This document shows positions 1 to 7,091 of a stretch of DNA of 26,305 bases, one piece after another. This DNA is from Pseudomonadota bacterium (GTDB lineage Bacteria; Pseudomonadota; Gammaproteobacteria; Burkholderiales; Burkholderiaceae). A program made the position numbers and the translations under genes. The stretch lies in assembly GCA_963205525.1 (NCBI GenBank), contig CAUJJP010000132.1, positions 1 through 26,305 on the forward strand, written 5' to 3'. The notes under the pieces are model-generated. The model made no database searches. It saw only the letters and a list, made by a program, of their open reading frames with translations, and had not been told where the DNA came from. Within the stretch, counting starts at the first letter, position 1. Each line of letters begins with the position of its first letter.

Positions 1-144
1 TGGATCGTGCGGCTGCGCCGCACCGCGACGGCCCGTGGACAACGCTGCGCGTTGCCCACCGCCCGCCGCTCGATCCACAAGCTCCACAGCCTTCCACCAC
101 GATTGAGTTAAATCGGGGAAGAACATACAAGGCAGGACGCATGT

Positions 145-202
145 CCGTCCCTGCGGACGGACATGCGCCTGCCGAAGCGGCCGGGCGTACCAGCCCGGCC
201 GT
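145..202. repeat. 58-bp hairpin repeat, copy 1
   Basis: This 58-bp unit recurs at 223-280 with only three mismatches, the two starts being 78 bp apart. Its left end forms one arm of the 138-167 hairpin. Its right end is an 8-bp GC stem (179-186/193-200) around a 6-base loop. The size, intergenic position and paired stems resemble bacterial REP-type extragenic palindromes. I cannot tell from one window whether it is dispersed genome-wide. Confidence 0.75.
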
Positions 203-222
203 GGGTGGATCAAAGCCCAGCC

Positions 223-280
223 CCGTCCCTGCGGACCGACATGCGCCTGTCGAAGCGGCCGGGCATACCAGCCCGGCCGT
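223..280. repeat. 58-bp hairpin repeat, copy 2
   Basis: Second copy of the unit at 145-202, differing at three positions. The terminal GC stem-loop is retained. One of the three changes disrupts the larger stem seen at copy 1. It ends about 20 bp from the stop codon of the cupin gene. Confidence 0.75.
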
Positions 281-300
281 CGCACCGCCTCAGCCCGGAC

Positions 301-690
301 TCAGCGTACCGACCTGACGAAGGCCGTCACCAGCGGCTCGTCGCCGAGCTGGCGGCTGCAGTGGCCGTGCAAGCCGGGGTCGAACTCCTCGCCCGGGGGC
401 AGGGTGTCGTCCGAGTAGAAGTGCTCGCCCGGACCGAAGACGCGCCGGCTGCCGTCATGCAGCCCGATCTCCATCTGTCCGCGCAGGATGAACACCCACT
501 GTGGCGTCGTCGTGCAGTGGAAGCTGCTCGCAAAACCGGGCGGGCTGTGGCGCAGCTGCAGGCCGGCGCCGGGCAGCAGGGGCGACAGCCGCGACTGCGG
601 CGTGCCTTCGCACAGCGCGACCGTCTCCTCGCGCCAGCGCGCGCGGCCGTCTTCCGCGGTGTAGAGAATGATCTGGGTGAAGCTTGCCAT
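301..690 (-). CDS. small single-domain cupin protein
   Basis: A 129-residue protein that fits a single cupin barrel. Candidate metal ligands are His58 and Gln64 in the first cupin motif (HCTTTPQW) and His110 in the second, with a conserved FGPGEHF turn near residues 85-91. That is a sparser set than the classical two-His/Glu/His centre, so catalysis is uncertain. It has no signal peptide. It is the last gene of a minus-strand run behind the RidA homologue and the anthranilate-CoA ligase, with 48 bp separating it from the former, so it may be co-transcribed. It is too short, and its motifs are wrong, for 3-hydroxyanthranilate 3,4-dioxygenase. Function is unknown; a sensor or auxiliary role in aminobenzoate breakdown is a guess from context. 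Confidence 0.8.
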   Translation of the reverse strand: MASFTQIILYTAEDGRARWREETVALCEGTPQSRLSPLLPGAGLQLRHSPPGFASSFHCTTTPQWVFILRGQMEIGLHDGSRRVFGPGEHFYSDDTLPPGEEFDPGLHGHCSRQLGDEPLVTAFVRSVR

Positions 691-738
691 CGCCGCAAGC
701 CTAGCCGATCCGACGCGTGTCGGCTCCGGCGCGCCGCT

Positions 739-1146
739 TCAGCCCGCGGGCAGGGGCCGCACCGCGGTGACCTCGATCTCGACCTTGGCGCGGTCCTCGA
801 TCAGCGCCACCACCTGCACCGCCGTCATCGCGACGTCGTAGGCGCGGCCCAGCACCTCGCGGTAGACGGCGCCGATCTCGCGCACCCGCGCCACGTACTC
901 GCGCTTGTCGACCAGGTACCAGGTCATGCGCACCATGTGCTCGGGGCCGCAGCTGGCCTGTTCGAGCAGGGCGCGCACGTTGCGCAGCGCCTGGCGCACC
1001 TGCTCGACGAGGTCGTCGCTGTCGAACTGCGACTGCGCGTTCCAGCCGATCTGCCCGGCCAGCACCACCCACTCGCCTTGCGCACGCACGCCGTTGGCGT
1101 AGCCCTTGGGAACGGCCCAGTCGGCCGGTTGCAGGATGGTGGCCAT
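739..1146 (-). CDS. RidA/YjgF family protein, likely Arg-less subfamily
   Basis: A 135-residue protein with the chorismate-mutase-like fold signature of the RidA family, ending in a characteristic KVEIEVTAV strand (residues 121-129). RidA proteins hydrolyse reactive enamines/imines to ketones using a conserved arginine (Arg105 in the archetype). Aligned by eye, the corresponding position here is Thr108 (or Met107), so this looks like one of the subfamilies without that residue. It lies 4 bp downstream of the 2-aminobenzoate-CoA ligase stop, clearly the same operon. Aerobic 2-aminobenzoyl-CoA breakdown produces amino-oxo-cyclohexene-CoA intermediates that must lose ammonia, so a deaminase or binding role there is a reasonable inference. 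Start ATG is unambiguous. Confidence 0.88.
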   Translation of the reverse strand: MATILQPADWAVPKGYANGVRAQGEWVVLAGQIGWNAQSQFDSDDLVEQVRQALRNVRALLEQASCGPEHMVRMTWYLVDKREYVARVREIGAVYREVLGRAYDVAMTAVQVVALIEDRAKVEIEVTAVRPLPAG

Positions 1147-1150
1147 GGTC

Positions 1151-2761
1151 CTACAGGCCCTCAGCCCGGGCTGCGCGCAGCTTGAAGCGCTGCAGCTTGC
1201 CGGTTTCGGTGCGCGGCAGGCTGCTGCGGAACTCGACCGCGCGCGGGTACTTGTAGGGTGCGATGGTCTGCTTCACGAAGTCCTGCAGCGTTTTGACCAT
1301 GGCCTCGTCCGCCGCCTGCCCGGGCTTGAGGACGACGAAGGCCTTCACGATCTGCCCGCGCTCGGGGTCGGGGATGCCCACCACCCCGCACTCCAGCACC
1401 GCCGGATGCTGCAGCAGCACGCCCTCCACCTCCGGCCCGGCGATGTTGTAGCCACCGGTGATGATCATGTCGTCGGTGCGCGCCTGGTAGACGTAGTAGC
1501 CGTCGGCGTCGACGAGGTAGGCGTCGCCGGTCAGGTTCCAGCCGTTCTGGACATAGGTCCGCTGCCGTTCGTCGGCCAGGTACTTGCAGCCGGTGGGCCC
1601 CTTGACCGCGAGCCGCCCGACCTCGCCCGGCGGCAGTTCGTTGCCGTCGTCGTCGAGGATGGCGGCGCGAAAGCCCGGCACCGGCTTGCCGGTGGCGCCG
1701 GGACGTGCGTGCGCCTCGTCGGCGCTGATGAAGATGTGCAGCATCTCGGTGCTGCCTATGCCGTCGATGATCTCGATGCCGGTGGCCTGCTTCCACAGCG
1801 CGCGCGTGGCCGCCGGCAAGGCTTCGCCGGCGGAGACGCACTTGCGCAGCGAGGAAAGGTCGTGCTCGGCCACGCTGGCGGCCATCGCGCGGTAGCTGGT
1901 CGGCGCGGTGAAGCACACCGTGGCCCGCCACTGCGCGATCGCCGCCGGCAGCAGGTCGGGCGCGGTGCGCTCCAGCAGCACCGTGCTCGCGCCCACCGAC
2001 AGGGGGAACAGCAGCTGGCCGCCGAGGCCGAAGGTGAAGGCCAGCGGCGGGCTGCCGATGAAGACGTCGTCGGCGGTCGGCCTCAGAACGTGACGGGGCC
2101 AGCAGGCGCAGGCAGCGAGGATGTCGCGGTGCGTGTGCATGGTGCCCTTGGGCACGCCGGTGGTGCCCGAGGTGAAGGCCATGAGGGCGATGTCCTCGCC
2201 TTCGGTGTCCAGGGCGTCGAAGTGGTCCGGCTGCCGCGCGGCGGCGGCTTCCAGGGCACTGTCGAAGAAGTCCAGGCGCTGCCTGAGCGAGGCGCACTCG
2301 GCCTGCGCCATGTCGAGCTCGGCGGCGAGCCGGCTGTCGCACAGCGCGTGGCTGATCTGCGCCTTGTCGATCACGATCTTCAGCTCACGCGCGCGCAGCA
2401 AGGGCATGGTCCCGACCGCGATACCGCCGGCCTTGAACACGGCCAGGAAGCAGGCCGCCAGCATCGGCGTGTTGGGACCGTGCAGCAGCACCCGGTTGCC
2501 GCTCACCAGCCCCATGTCGTGCACCAGCACGCGGGCGATGCGGTTGACCTGCGACTGCAGCTGCGCGTAGCTCCAGCGCACGCCGGTTCCCTGCACCGCC
2601 AGACGTTCGCCACCGCCCTGATCGACGCGCGCGTCCAGCAGCGCCGCGGTGGCGTTCAAGTGTGGCGGGAACTGCAGCTCGGGGCCCTCGAAGATGAGCT
2701 CGGGCAGCAGCTCCGGCGGCGGCATGCGGTCGCGGGCAAAGGTGTCGAGGTAGGCCGTCAT
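1151..2761 (-). CDS. abmG: 2-aminobenzoate (anthranilate)-CoA ligase
   Basis: A 536-residue member of the ANL superfamily, benzoate-CoA ligase branch. It activates an aromatic acid with ATP to the acyl-adenylate and then the CoA thioester. The P-loop SGTTGVPKG is at about residues 198-206, the YNIAGPEVE motif follows the hinge, and the C-terminal catalytic lysine lies in TETGKLQR (about Lys522). Substrate specificity cannot be read from sequence alone. The divergent kynBUA operon produces anthranilate, and the enzyme resembles aminobenzoate ligases, so 2-aminobenzoate is the best call; benzoate or another aryl acid is the alternative. It is followed by ridA-like and cupin genes. The 2-aminobenzoyl-CoA monooxygenase/reductase expected for the pathway is not in this window. 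A strong candidate promoter lies just upstream (2803-2831). Confidence 0.85.
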   Translation of the reverse strand: MTAYLDTFARDRMPPPELLPELIFEGPELQFPPHLNATAALLDARVDQGGGERLAVQGTGVRWSYAQLQSQVNRIARVLVHDMGLVSGNRVLLHGPNTPMLAACFLAVFKAGGIAVGTMPLLRARELKIVIDKAQISHALCDSRLAAELDMAQAECASLRQRLDFFDSALEAAAARQPDHFDALDTEGEDIALMAFTSGTTGVPKGTMHTHRDILAACACWPRHVLRPTADDVFIGSPPLAFTFGLGGQLLFPLSVGASTVLLERTAPDLLPAAIAQWRATVCFTAPTSYRAMAASVAEHDLSSLRKCVSAGEALPAATRALWKQATGIEIIDGIGSTEMLHIFISADEAHARPGATGKPVPGFRAAILDDDGNELPPGEVGRLAVKGPTGCKYLADERQRTYVQNGWNLTGDAYLVDADGYYVYQARTDDMIITGGYNIAGPEVEGVLLQHPAVLECGVVGIPDPERGQIVKAFVVLKPGQAADEAMVKTLQDFVKQTIAPYKYPRAVEFRSSLPRTETGKLQRFKLRAARAEGL

Positions 2762-2802
2762 CGCGTCTGGACTCCAGGGTTCTGGGTTGAAGCGTGCAAA
2801 CG

Positions 2803-2831
2803 ATTCTTTCGGTGAATACTTTAGTTGTCAA
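2803..2831 (-). promoter_or_regulatory. Sigma70-type promoter of abmG operon
   Basis: On the minus strand a perfect TTGACA -35 box (2826-2831) is followed after a 17-bp spacer by AAGAAT (2803-2808, four of six matches to TATAAT). This would start transcription near 2796, about 35 bp before the abmG ATG. The -35 box lies within the 2821-2835 palindrome. Confidence 0.55.
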
Positions 2832-2835
2832 CTAA
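2821..2835. promoter_or_regulatory. 15-bp palindromic operator between abmG and kynB
   Basis: A perfect inverted repeat, TTAGTTG-T-CAACTAA, sits in the 90-bp divergent gap. It covers the -35 box of the abmG promoter and lies 17 bp before the kynB ATG, so a protein bound here would block abmG transcription and probably affect kynB. The form resembles operators of MarR-family repressors of aromatic catabolism (from general knowledge). No regulator gene is in the window, so the binding protein is unknown. Confidence 0.6.
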
Positions 2836-2851
2836 TTCAGGGCTCGCTAGC

Positions 2852-3490
2852 ATGCGCCACATGGCCAAGCTCTGGGACATTTCACCACCGGTGCACCCGG
2901 GCTCGCCGGTGTTTCCGGGGGACACGCCGTTTCGGCTGCGCTGGGCCGCCAGCATGGGGCCCGGCTGTCCGGTCAACGTCGGCGAAATCACGCTGTCTCC
3001 GCACGTCGGCGCCCACGCCGATGCGCCGCTGCATTACGACCGCGCGGGCGCGCCGATCGGTGAGCTGTCGCTGCAGCCCTACCTCGGCCGCTGCCGCGTG
3101 ATCCATGCCATCGACTGCGGGCCGCTCGTGCACTGGGAGCAGCTGGCCCATGCCGCGAGCGAGCTGCCGCCACGGGTGCTGGTGCGCAGCCGTCGGCGCG
3201 CGGCGGTGGACCACTGGGATCCGCAGCTCACGGCCTACGCCCCGGCGCTGGTGGAGCGGCTGGCCGACCTCGGCGTGCTGCTGATCGGCATCGACAGCGC
3301 CAGCATAGACCCGGCCGACAGCAAGACCCTGGACAGCCACCAGGTGATACGCCGACGCGATCTGCGCGTGCTCGAGAACCTGGTTCTCGACGAGGTGCCC
3401 GAGGGCGACTACGAGCTGATCGCGCTGCCCCTGAAACTGAGTACCGCCGACGCCAGCCCGGTGCGCGCGGTGCTGCGGGAGATCCCATGA
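2852..3490 (+). CDS. kynB: kynurenine formamidase (arylformamidase)
   Basis: Hydrolyses N-formyl-L-kynurenine to kynurenine and formate, the second step of tryptophan breakdown. The 212-residue protein opens with LWDISPPV and PVFPGDTPF, typical of bacterial KynB. It carries the metal-binding cluster HVGAHADAPLH, with His51, His55 and Asp57 as likely zinc ligands and His61 nearby. The later IGIDSASIDP and HQVIRRR segments also fit the family. I chose ATG 2852 because an AGGG ribosome site lies 9 bp upstream; ATG 2861 would give 209 residues and an equally family-like N-terminus. An upstream TTG at 2825 falls inside the operator and is unlikely. The stop overlaps the kynU start by 4 bp, marking a translationally coupled kynB-kynU-kynA operon. 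Confidence 0.95.
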   Translation: MRHMAKLWDISPPVHPGSPVFPGDTPFRLRWAASMGPGCPVNVGEITLSPHVGAHADAPLHYDRAGAPIGELSLQPYLGRCRVIHAIDCGPLVHWEQLAHAASELPPRVLVRSRRRAAVDHWDPQLTAYAPALVERLADLGVLLIGIDSASIDPADSKTLDSHQVIRRRDLRVLENLVLDEVPEGDYELIALPLKLSTADASPVRAVLREIP

Positions 3491-4764
3491 ACGACTCGAT
3501 ACGCGACCGCAGCCACGCCCTGGCGCTGGACGCCGCCGACCCGCTGGCGCCGCTGCGCGCGCAGTTCAGCATCCCGGACGACCTGATCTACCTGGACGGC
3601 AACTCGCTGGGCGTGCTGCCTGCCGGCGCCGCCGCGCGCGTGCAGCAGGTGGTGGCGCAGGAGTGGGGCCAGGGGCTGATCGGGAGCTGGAACAGCGCCG
3701 GCTGGATGACGCTGCCGCAACGGGTGGGCGACAAGATCGCGCGCCTGGTGGGTGCCGGCGCGGGTGAGCTGGTGGTGGCGGACACCACCTCGGTCAACCT
3801 CTACAAGGTGCTCTGCGCCGCGCTGTCCATCGTGCGCGAATCGTCTGCGACGCGGCGCGTCATCGTCTCCGAGCGCAGCAATTTCCCCACCGACCTCTAC
3901 ATCGCGGAGTCGGTGGCGGCGCAGCAAGGCTGCAGCCTGGAGCTGCTGGATGCACCGCAGGAGATCGACGCCCGGCTGGCGCGTGGCGACGACATCGCGC
4001 TGCTCATGCTCACCCACGTCAACTACCGCAATGGCCGCATGCACGACATGGCGGCGCTGAGTGCGGCGGCGCACGCGGCCGGCGCGCTCACGGTGTGGGA
4101 CCTCGCGCACAGCGCGGGCGCGGTGCCGGTGGACCTGCGCGGCGCGGGGGCGGACTTCGCGGTCGGCTGCGGCTACAAGTACCTCAACGGCGGCCCCGGC
4201 GCGCCGGCCTTCGTCTGGGTCCACCCGCGCCATGCCCAGGCTTTTCAGCAGCCGCTGTCGGGCTGGATGGGGCACGCCGCACCGTTCGAGTTCACGCCCC
4301 ACTACCGACCGGCAGCGGGCATCGCACGCTATCTGTGCGGCACACCGGCGGTGATCGCCACCGCGGCGCTGGAGTGCGGGGTCGACACCGTGCTCGCCGC
4401 CGAAGCTGTGGGCGGCATGGCGGCGCTGCGCCGCAAGTCGCTCGCCCTCACGCGCAGCTTTGCCGCCCTGGTGCAGGAACGCTGCGCCGGCCACGGCCTG
4501 CAGTGCGTCTCGCCGGCCGAGGACGCGCTGCGCGGCAGCCAGGTCTGCCTGGCCCACCCGGAGATCGGCTACCCGGTGATCCAGGCCTTGATCGCGCGCG
4601 GCGTGGTCGGCGACTTCCGTGCCCCGGACATCCTGCGCTTCGGATTCACGCCGCTGTACCTGCGCTTCGTCGACGTCTGGGACGCCGTCGAACACCTGCG
4701 CCAGGTGCTCGAGCTCGGCGAATGGAAACAGGCCCGATTCAACCAACGCGCCGCCGTCACATGA
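3487..4764 (+). CDS. kynU: kynureninase
   Basis: PLP-dependent enzyme cleaving L-kynurenine to anthranilate and alanine. The 425-residue length is normal. Family hallmarks are [11 protein letters not shown] near residues 32-42, the PLP-contacting Asp205 in [15 protein letters not shown], and the Schiff-base Lys231 in [11 protein letters not shown]. The later GWMGH motif and the C-terminal [18 protein letters not shown] are also typical. It is the middle gene of the operon and overlaps kynB by 4 bp at its start and kynA by 4 bp at its end. Its product anthranilate would be the substrate of the divergently encoded CoA ligase. Confidence 0.97.
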   Translation: MNDSIRDRSHALALDAADPLAPLRAQFSIPDDLIYLDGNSLGVLPAGAAARVQQVVAQEWGQGLIGSWNSAGWMTLPQRVGDKIARLVGAGAGELVVADTTSVNLYKVLCAALSIVRESSATRRVIVSERSNFPTDLYIAESVAAQQGCSLELLDAPQEIDARLARGDDIALLMLTHVNYRNGRMHDMAALSAAAHAAGALTVWDLAHSAGAVPVDLRGAGADFAVGCGYKYLNGGPGAPAFVWVHPRHAQAFQQPLSGWMGHAAPFEFTPHYRPAAGIARYLCGTPAVIATAALECGVDTVLAAEAVGGMAALRRKSLALTRSFAALVQERCAGHGLQCVSPAEDALRGSQVCLAHPEIGYPVIQALIARGVVGDFRAPDILRFGFTPLYLRFVDVWDAVEHLRQVLELGEWKQARFNQRAAVT

Positions 4765-5591
4765 CACAGCCGACCAGCCACCACGACGCCCAGCTCGACT
4801 TCAGCACCGACATGAGCTATGGCGACTACCTGCAGCTCGACTCGGTGCTCGCAGCCCAGCACCCGCGCTCGCCGGCGCACGACGAGATGCTGTTCATCGT
4901 CCAGCACCAGACCAGCGAACTGTGGATGAAGCTCATGCTGCACGAGCTGGGCGCGGCGATCACACACATCGCCGAAGACCGCCTGCCACCGGCCTTCAAG
5001 ATGCTGGCGCGGGTGTCGCGCATCTTGGAGCAGCTGGTCCAGGCCTGGGACGTGCTGGCCACCATGACGCCGCCCGAATACAGCGCGATCCGTCCCTATC
5101 TGGGGCGCAGCAGCGGCTTCCAGAGCTGGCAGTACCGCTGCATCGAGTTCGGCATGGGGAACAAGAACGCTGCGATGCTGCAGCCGCACGCACACTCGCC
5201 GCAGCGGCTGGCGCAGGTACAGATGGCGCTGCAATCGCCTTCGCTGTACGACCAGGCGCTGCGCCTGCTCGCGCGCCGCGGCCTGCCGGTGCCCGCCAGC
5301 CACACCGAGCGCGACTGGACCCGGCCCTACAGCGCCAGCGATGCGGTGCAGGCCGCCTGGCTGGAGGTCTACCGCGACCCGCAGACCCACTGGGACCTGT
5401 ACCAGCTTGCCGAGGAGCTGACCGACATCGAGGACGCGTTCCGCCTCTGGCGCTTCCGCCACGTGACGACGGTGGAGCGCATCATCGGCTTCAAGCGCGG
5501 CACCGGCGGCACCAACGGAGTCGGCTACCTGCGCCAGATGCTGGACGTGGTGCTGTTCCCCGAAATCTGGAGCCTGCGCACCGCGCTGTGA
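4761..5591 (+). CDS. kynA: tryptophan 2,3-dioxygenase
   Basis: Haem enzyme that opens the indole ring of L-tryptophan to N-formylkynurenine. The 276-residue protein has the [11 protein letters not shown]-terminal motif and the substrate-side His49 in [14 protein letters not shown]. It also has [10 protein letters not shown] with the carboxylate-binding arginine, the axial haem ligand His234 in [14 protein letters not shown], and the C-terminal [12 protein letters not shown] loop. All key residues seen in bacterial TDO are present. As the last gene of kynBUA it catalyses the first step. A short GC hairpin follows at 5640-5660. Confidence 0.97.
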   Translation: MTQPTSHHDAQLDFSTDMSYGDYLQLDSVLAAQHPRSPAHDEMLFIVQHQTSELWMKLMLHELGAAITHIAEDRLPPAFKMLARVSRILEQLVQAWDVLATMTPPEYSAIRPYLGRSSGFQSWQYRCIEFGMGNKNAAMLQPHAHSPQRLAQVQMALQSPSLYDQALRLLARRGLPVPASHTERDWTRPYSASDAVQAAWLEVYRDPQTHWDLYQLAEELTDIEDAFRLWRFRHVTTVERIIGFKRGTGGTNGVGYLRQMLDVVLFPEIWSLRTAL

Positions 5592-5612
5592 GCGCCGCGT
5601 CCGGCCCGGCCC

Positions 5613-5646
5613 CGGGTGGAGCGGGTGGAGCGGGTGGAGCGGGTCG
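5613..5646. repeat. 9-bp tandem repeat (CGGGTGGAG), ~3.7 units
   Basis: Three exact copies of a 9-bp unit followed by a partial, slightly altered fourth, in the convergent gap between kynA and the aminotransferase gene. It is non-coding in both flanking genes. Perfect short arrays like this often vary in copy number between strains. Confidence 0.8.
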
Positions 5647-5660
5647 GACAGCGCGACCCG
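5640..5660. terminator. Candidate bidirectional GC hairpin
   Basis: A 7-bp all-paired stem (5640-5646 with 5654-5660) and a 7-base loop lie between the convergent kynA and aminotransferase stops. There is no T-run on either strand, so it is at best a weak or factor-assisted terminator. Confidence 0.3.
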
Positions 5661-5680
5661 GCTCACCCCTGCATGAACGC

Positions 5681-6808
5681 TCAGCCCAGCGCGTCCAGCG
5701 CCCGCCGCAGCCGCGCCACGGCGGCGTCGACGTCGCGCCACTTGTCGACGCCGAACAGGCCGAGGCGGAAGGTCTTGAAGTCCGGCCCTTCGTCGCAGGC
5801 CAGCGGCACGCCGCCGGCGATCTGCAGCCCTTGCGCGGCCCAGGCGCGGGTGTTCTGCCAGTCGTCACGGTCGGTGTAGCTGACCACCACGCCAGGGGCC
5901 TCGAAACCAGGCGCCGCCACGCTTCGGATGCCACGCTCGGCCAGCAGCGCGCGCACCCGGCTTCCAAGCTCGGCCTGCGCCGCCTTGGCGTGATCGAAAC
6001 CCCAAGCACGCAGCTCGGCCATCGCGTCGCGCAGCGCCACCAGACCGTCGGTCGGGTAGGTGGCGTGGTAGGCGTGTGCGCCGCCCTCGTAGGTCTCCAT
6101 GATGCCCAGCCACTTCTTGAGGTCGAGCGAGAAGCTGCTGCTGCTGGTGGCGTCTATGCGCTCGCGGGCACGGTCGGAGAGCATCACCAAGCCGGCGCAG
6201 GGCGTGGAGCTCCAGCCCTTTTGCGGCGCGCTCAGCAGCACGTCGACCCCGGTGGCTCGCATGTCGACCCAGGCGCTGCCGCTGGCGATGCAGTCCAGCA
6301 CCATCAGTCCGCCCTGCGCGTGCACCGCCTCGGCGAGCGCGGCGATGTAGCCGTCGGGCAGCATCATGCCGGCCGAGGTCTCCACATGCGGCGCGAACAC
6401 CACCGCCGGGCGCTCGCGGGCGATCGCCGCCACCGCCTCATCCAGCGGCACCGGCGCGAAGGCTGCGGTCCTGCCCTCGGCGATCCGGCGCGCCTTCAGC
6501 ACCACCGGGTCGGGCGCGATCCCGCTCATCTCCAGGATCTGCGTCCAGCGGTAGCTGAACCAGCCGTTGCGCACGATCAGGCAGCGCTGGCCGCCCGCGA
6601 ACTGGCGCGCCGTGGCTTCCATGCCGGTGCTGCCGCTGCCTGGCACGACGATCGCCGAGCGCGCGCCGTAGACCTCCTTGAGCGTGGCCGAGACCTCGCG
6701 CAGCGCCTGCTGGAAGCGCTGCGACATGTGGTTCAGGGAGCGGTCGGTGTAGACGACCGAGTATTCGAGCAGGCCGTCGGGGTCGACGTCGGGGCGCAAT
6801 CCGGGCAT
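5681..6808 (-). CDS. class V aminotransferase (alanine/serine-glyoxylate type)
   Basis: A 375-residue PLP-dependent fold-type I transaminase. The features seen are the cofactor phosphate-binding GSGSTGMEA (about 57-65), HVETSAG (141-147), the cofactor-ring Asp172 in LDCIASGS and the Schiff-base Lys197 in APQKGWSS. This pattern is that of the alanine-glyoxylate, serine-glyoxylate and ureidoglycine-glyoxylate aminotransferase group; I cannot assign the donor amino acid. A GGAG ribosome site lies 7 bp before the ATG. It is convergent to kynA and transcribed away from the 61-bp repeats at 6885-7008. It need not belong to the kynurenine pathway, although alanine released by KynU could be one substrate (speculative). 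Confidence 0.88.
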   Translation of the reverse strand: MPGLRPDVDPDGLLEYSVVYTDRSLNHMSQRFQQALREVSATLKEVYGARSAIVVPGSGSTGMEATARQFAGGQRCLIVRNGWFSYRWTQILEMSGIAPDPVVLKARRIAEGRTAAFAPVPLDEAVAAIARERPAVVFAPHVETSAGMMLPDGYIAALAEAVHAQGGLMVLDCIASGSAWVDMRATGVDVLLSAPQKGWSSTPCAGLVMLSDRARERIDATSSSSFSLDLKKWLGIMETYEGGAHAYHATYPTDGLVALRDAMAELRAWGFDHAKAAQAELGSRVRALLAERGIRSVAAPGFEAPGVVVSYTDRDDWQNTRAWAAQGLQIAGGVPLACDEGPDFKTFRLGLFGVDKWRDVDAAVARLRRALDALG

Positions 6809-6884
6809 TCAGGGTCTCCGCAAGAGCAAACAAGCTGCGGCATGGTAGCCGCTGGCAGGCCGACCGGCCGGTGACGCGCGCATC

Positions 6885-6945
6885 AGGCCACCTTCGCCCC
6901 CGAAGGGCTTCGGTATGAGCGCTTGGGAGCGGCCCGGCGCGCTCA
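6885..6945. repeat. 61-bp palindromic repeat, copy 1
   Basis: This unit is repeated immediately at 6948-7008 with one mismatch. It contains an 8-bp inverted pair, ATGAGCGC (6915-6922) with GCGCTCAT (6939-6946), and a smaller CTTCG/CGAAG stem. On the minus strand it reads as an open frame beginning MSAPGRSQALIPKP. It lies between the aminotransferase and aminopeptidase genes and belongs to neither. A diverged relative overlaps the 5' end of livG (23961-24016). Confidence 0.9.
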
Positions 6946-6947
6946 TA

Positions 6948-7008
6948 AGGCCACCTTCGCCCCCGAAGGGCTTCGGTATGAGCGCTTGGGAGCGGCCTGG
7001 CGCGCTCA
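6948..7008. repeat. 61-bp palindromic repeat, copy 2
   Basis: Second, near-identical copy (one mismatch) spaced by two bases from the first, for a 63-bp period. The inverted stem is kept at seven of eight base pairs. Such close identity points to a recent tandem duplication or ongoing gene conversion. Confidence 0.9.
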
Positions 7009-7051
7009 GCGCCTGCCCTCCCAGGCCTCGGCGCGCGAAGCGCAGGAATCC

Positions 7052-7057
7052 TAGAAT
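7052..7057 (+). promoter_or_regulatory. Possible -10 box for the aminopeptidase gene
   Basis: TAGAAT matches the TATAAT consensus at five of six positions and lies 35 bp before the ATG. No recognisable -35 box is seen at the usual distance, so the assignment is tentative. Confidence 0.35.
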
Positions 7058-7091
7058 TCCCGGCCAGCATCGGCTCGCTCAGAAGGTACCC

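Larger units (their letters stand above)
1..300. other. Gene-free left edge with hairpins
   Basis: No convincing coding region is visible here. A perfect 13-bp stem with a 4-base loop lies at 138-167. Each copy of the 58-bp repeat further on contains an 8-bp GC stem with a 6-base loop (for example 179-186 with 193-200). A short inverted repeat (1-7 with 72-78) and an AT-richer patch around 105-130 are also present. The block lies downstream of the minus-strand cupin gene, so part of it may act in transcription termination or mRNA 3'-end protection (inference). Confidence 0.5.

Noticed and set aside
1106..2815. Plus-strand open frame across the ligase gene
   Set aside because: It is the complement of abmG and has no motif. 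The minus-strand product carries all ligase motifs.
2825..2851. TTG start extending kynB
   Set aside because: It lies inside the palindrome and lacks a ribosome site. KynB homology begins near 2852/2861.
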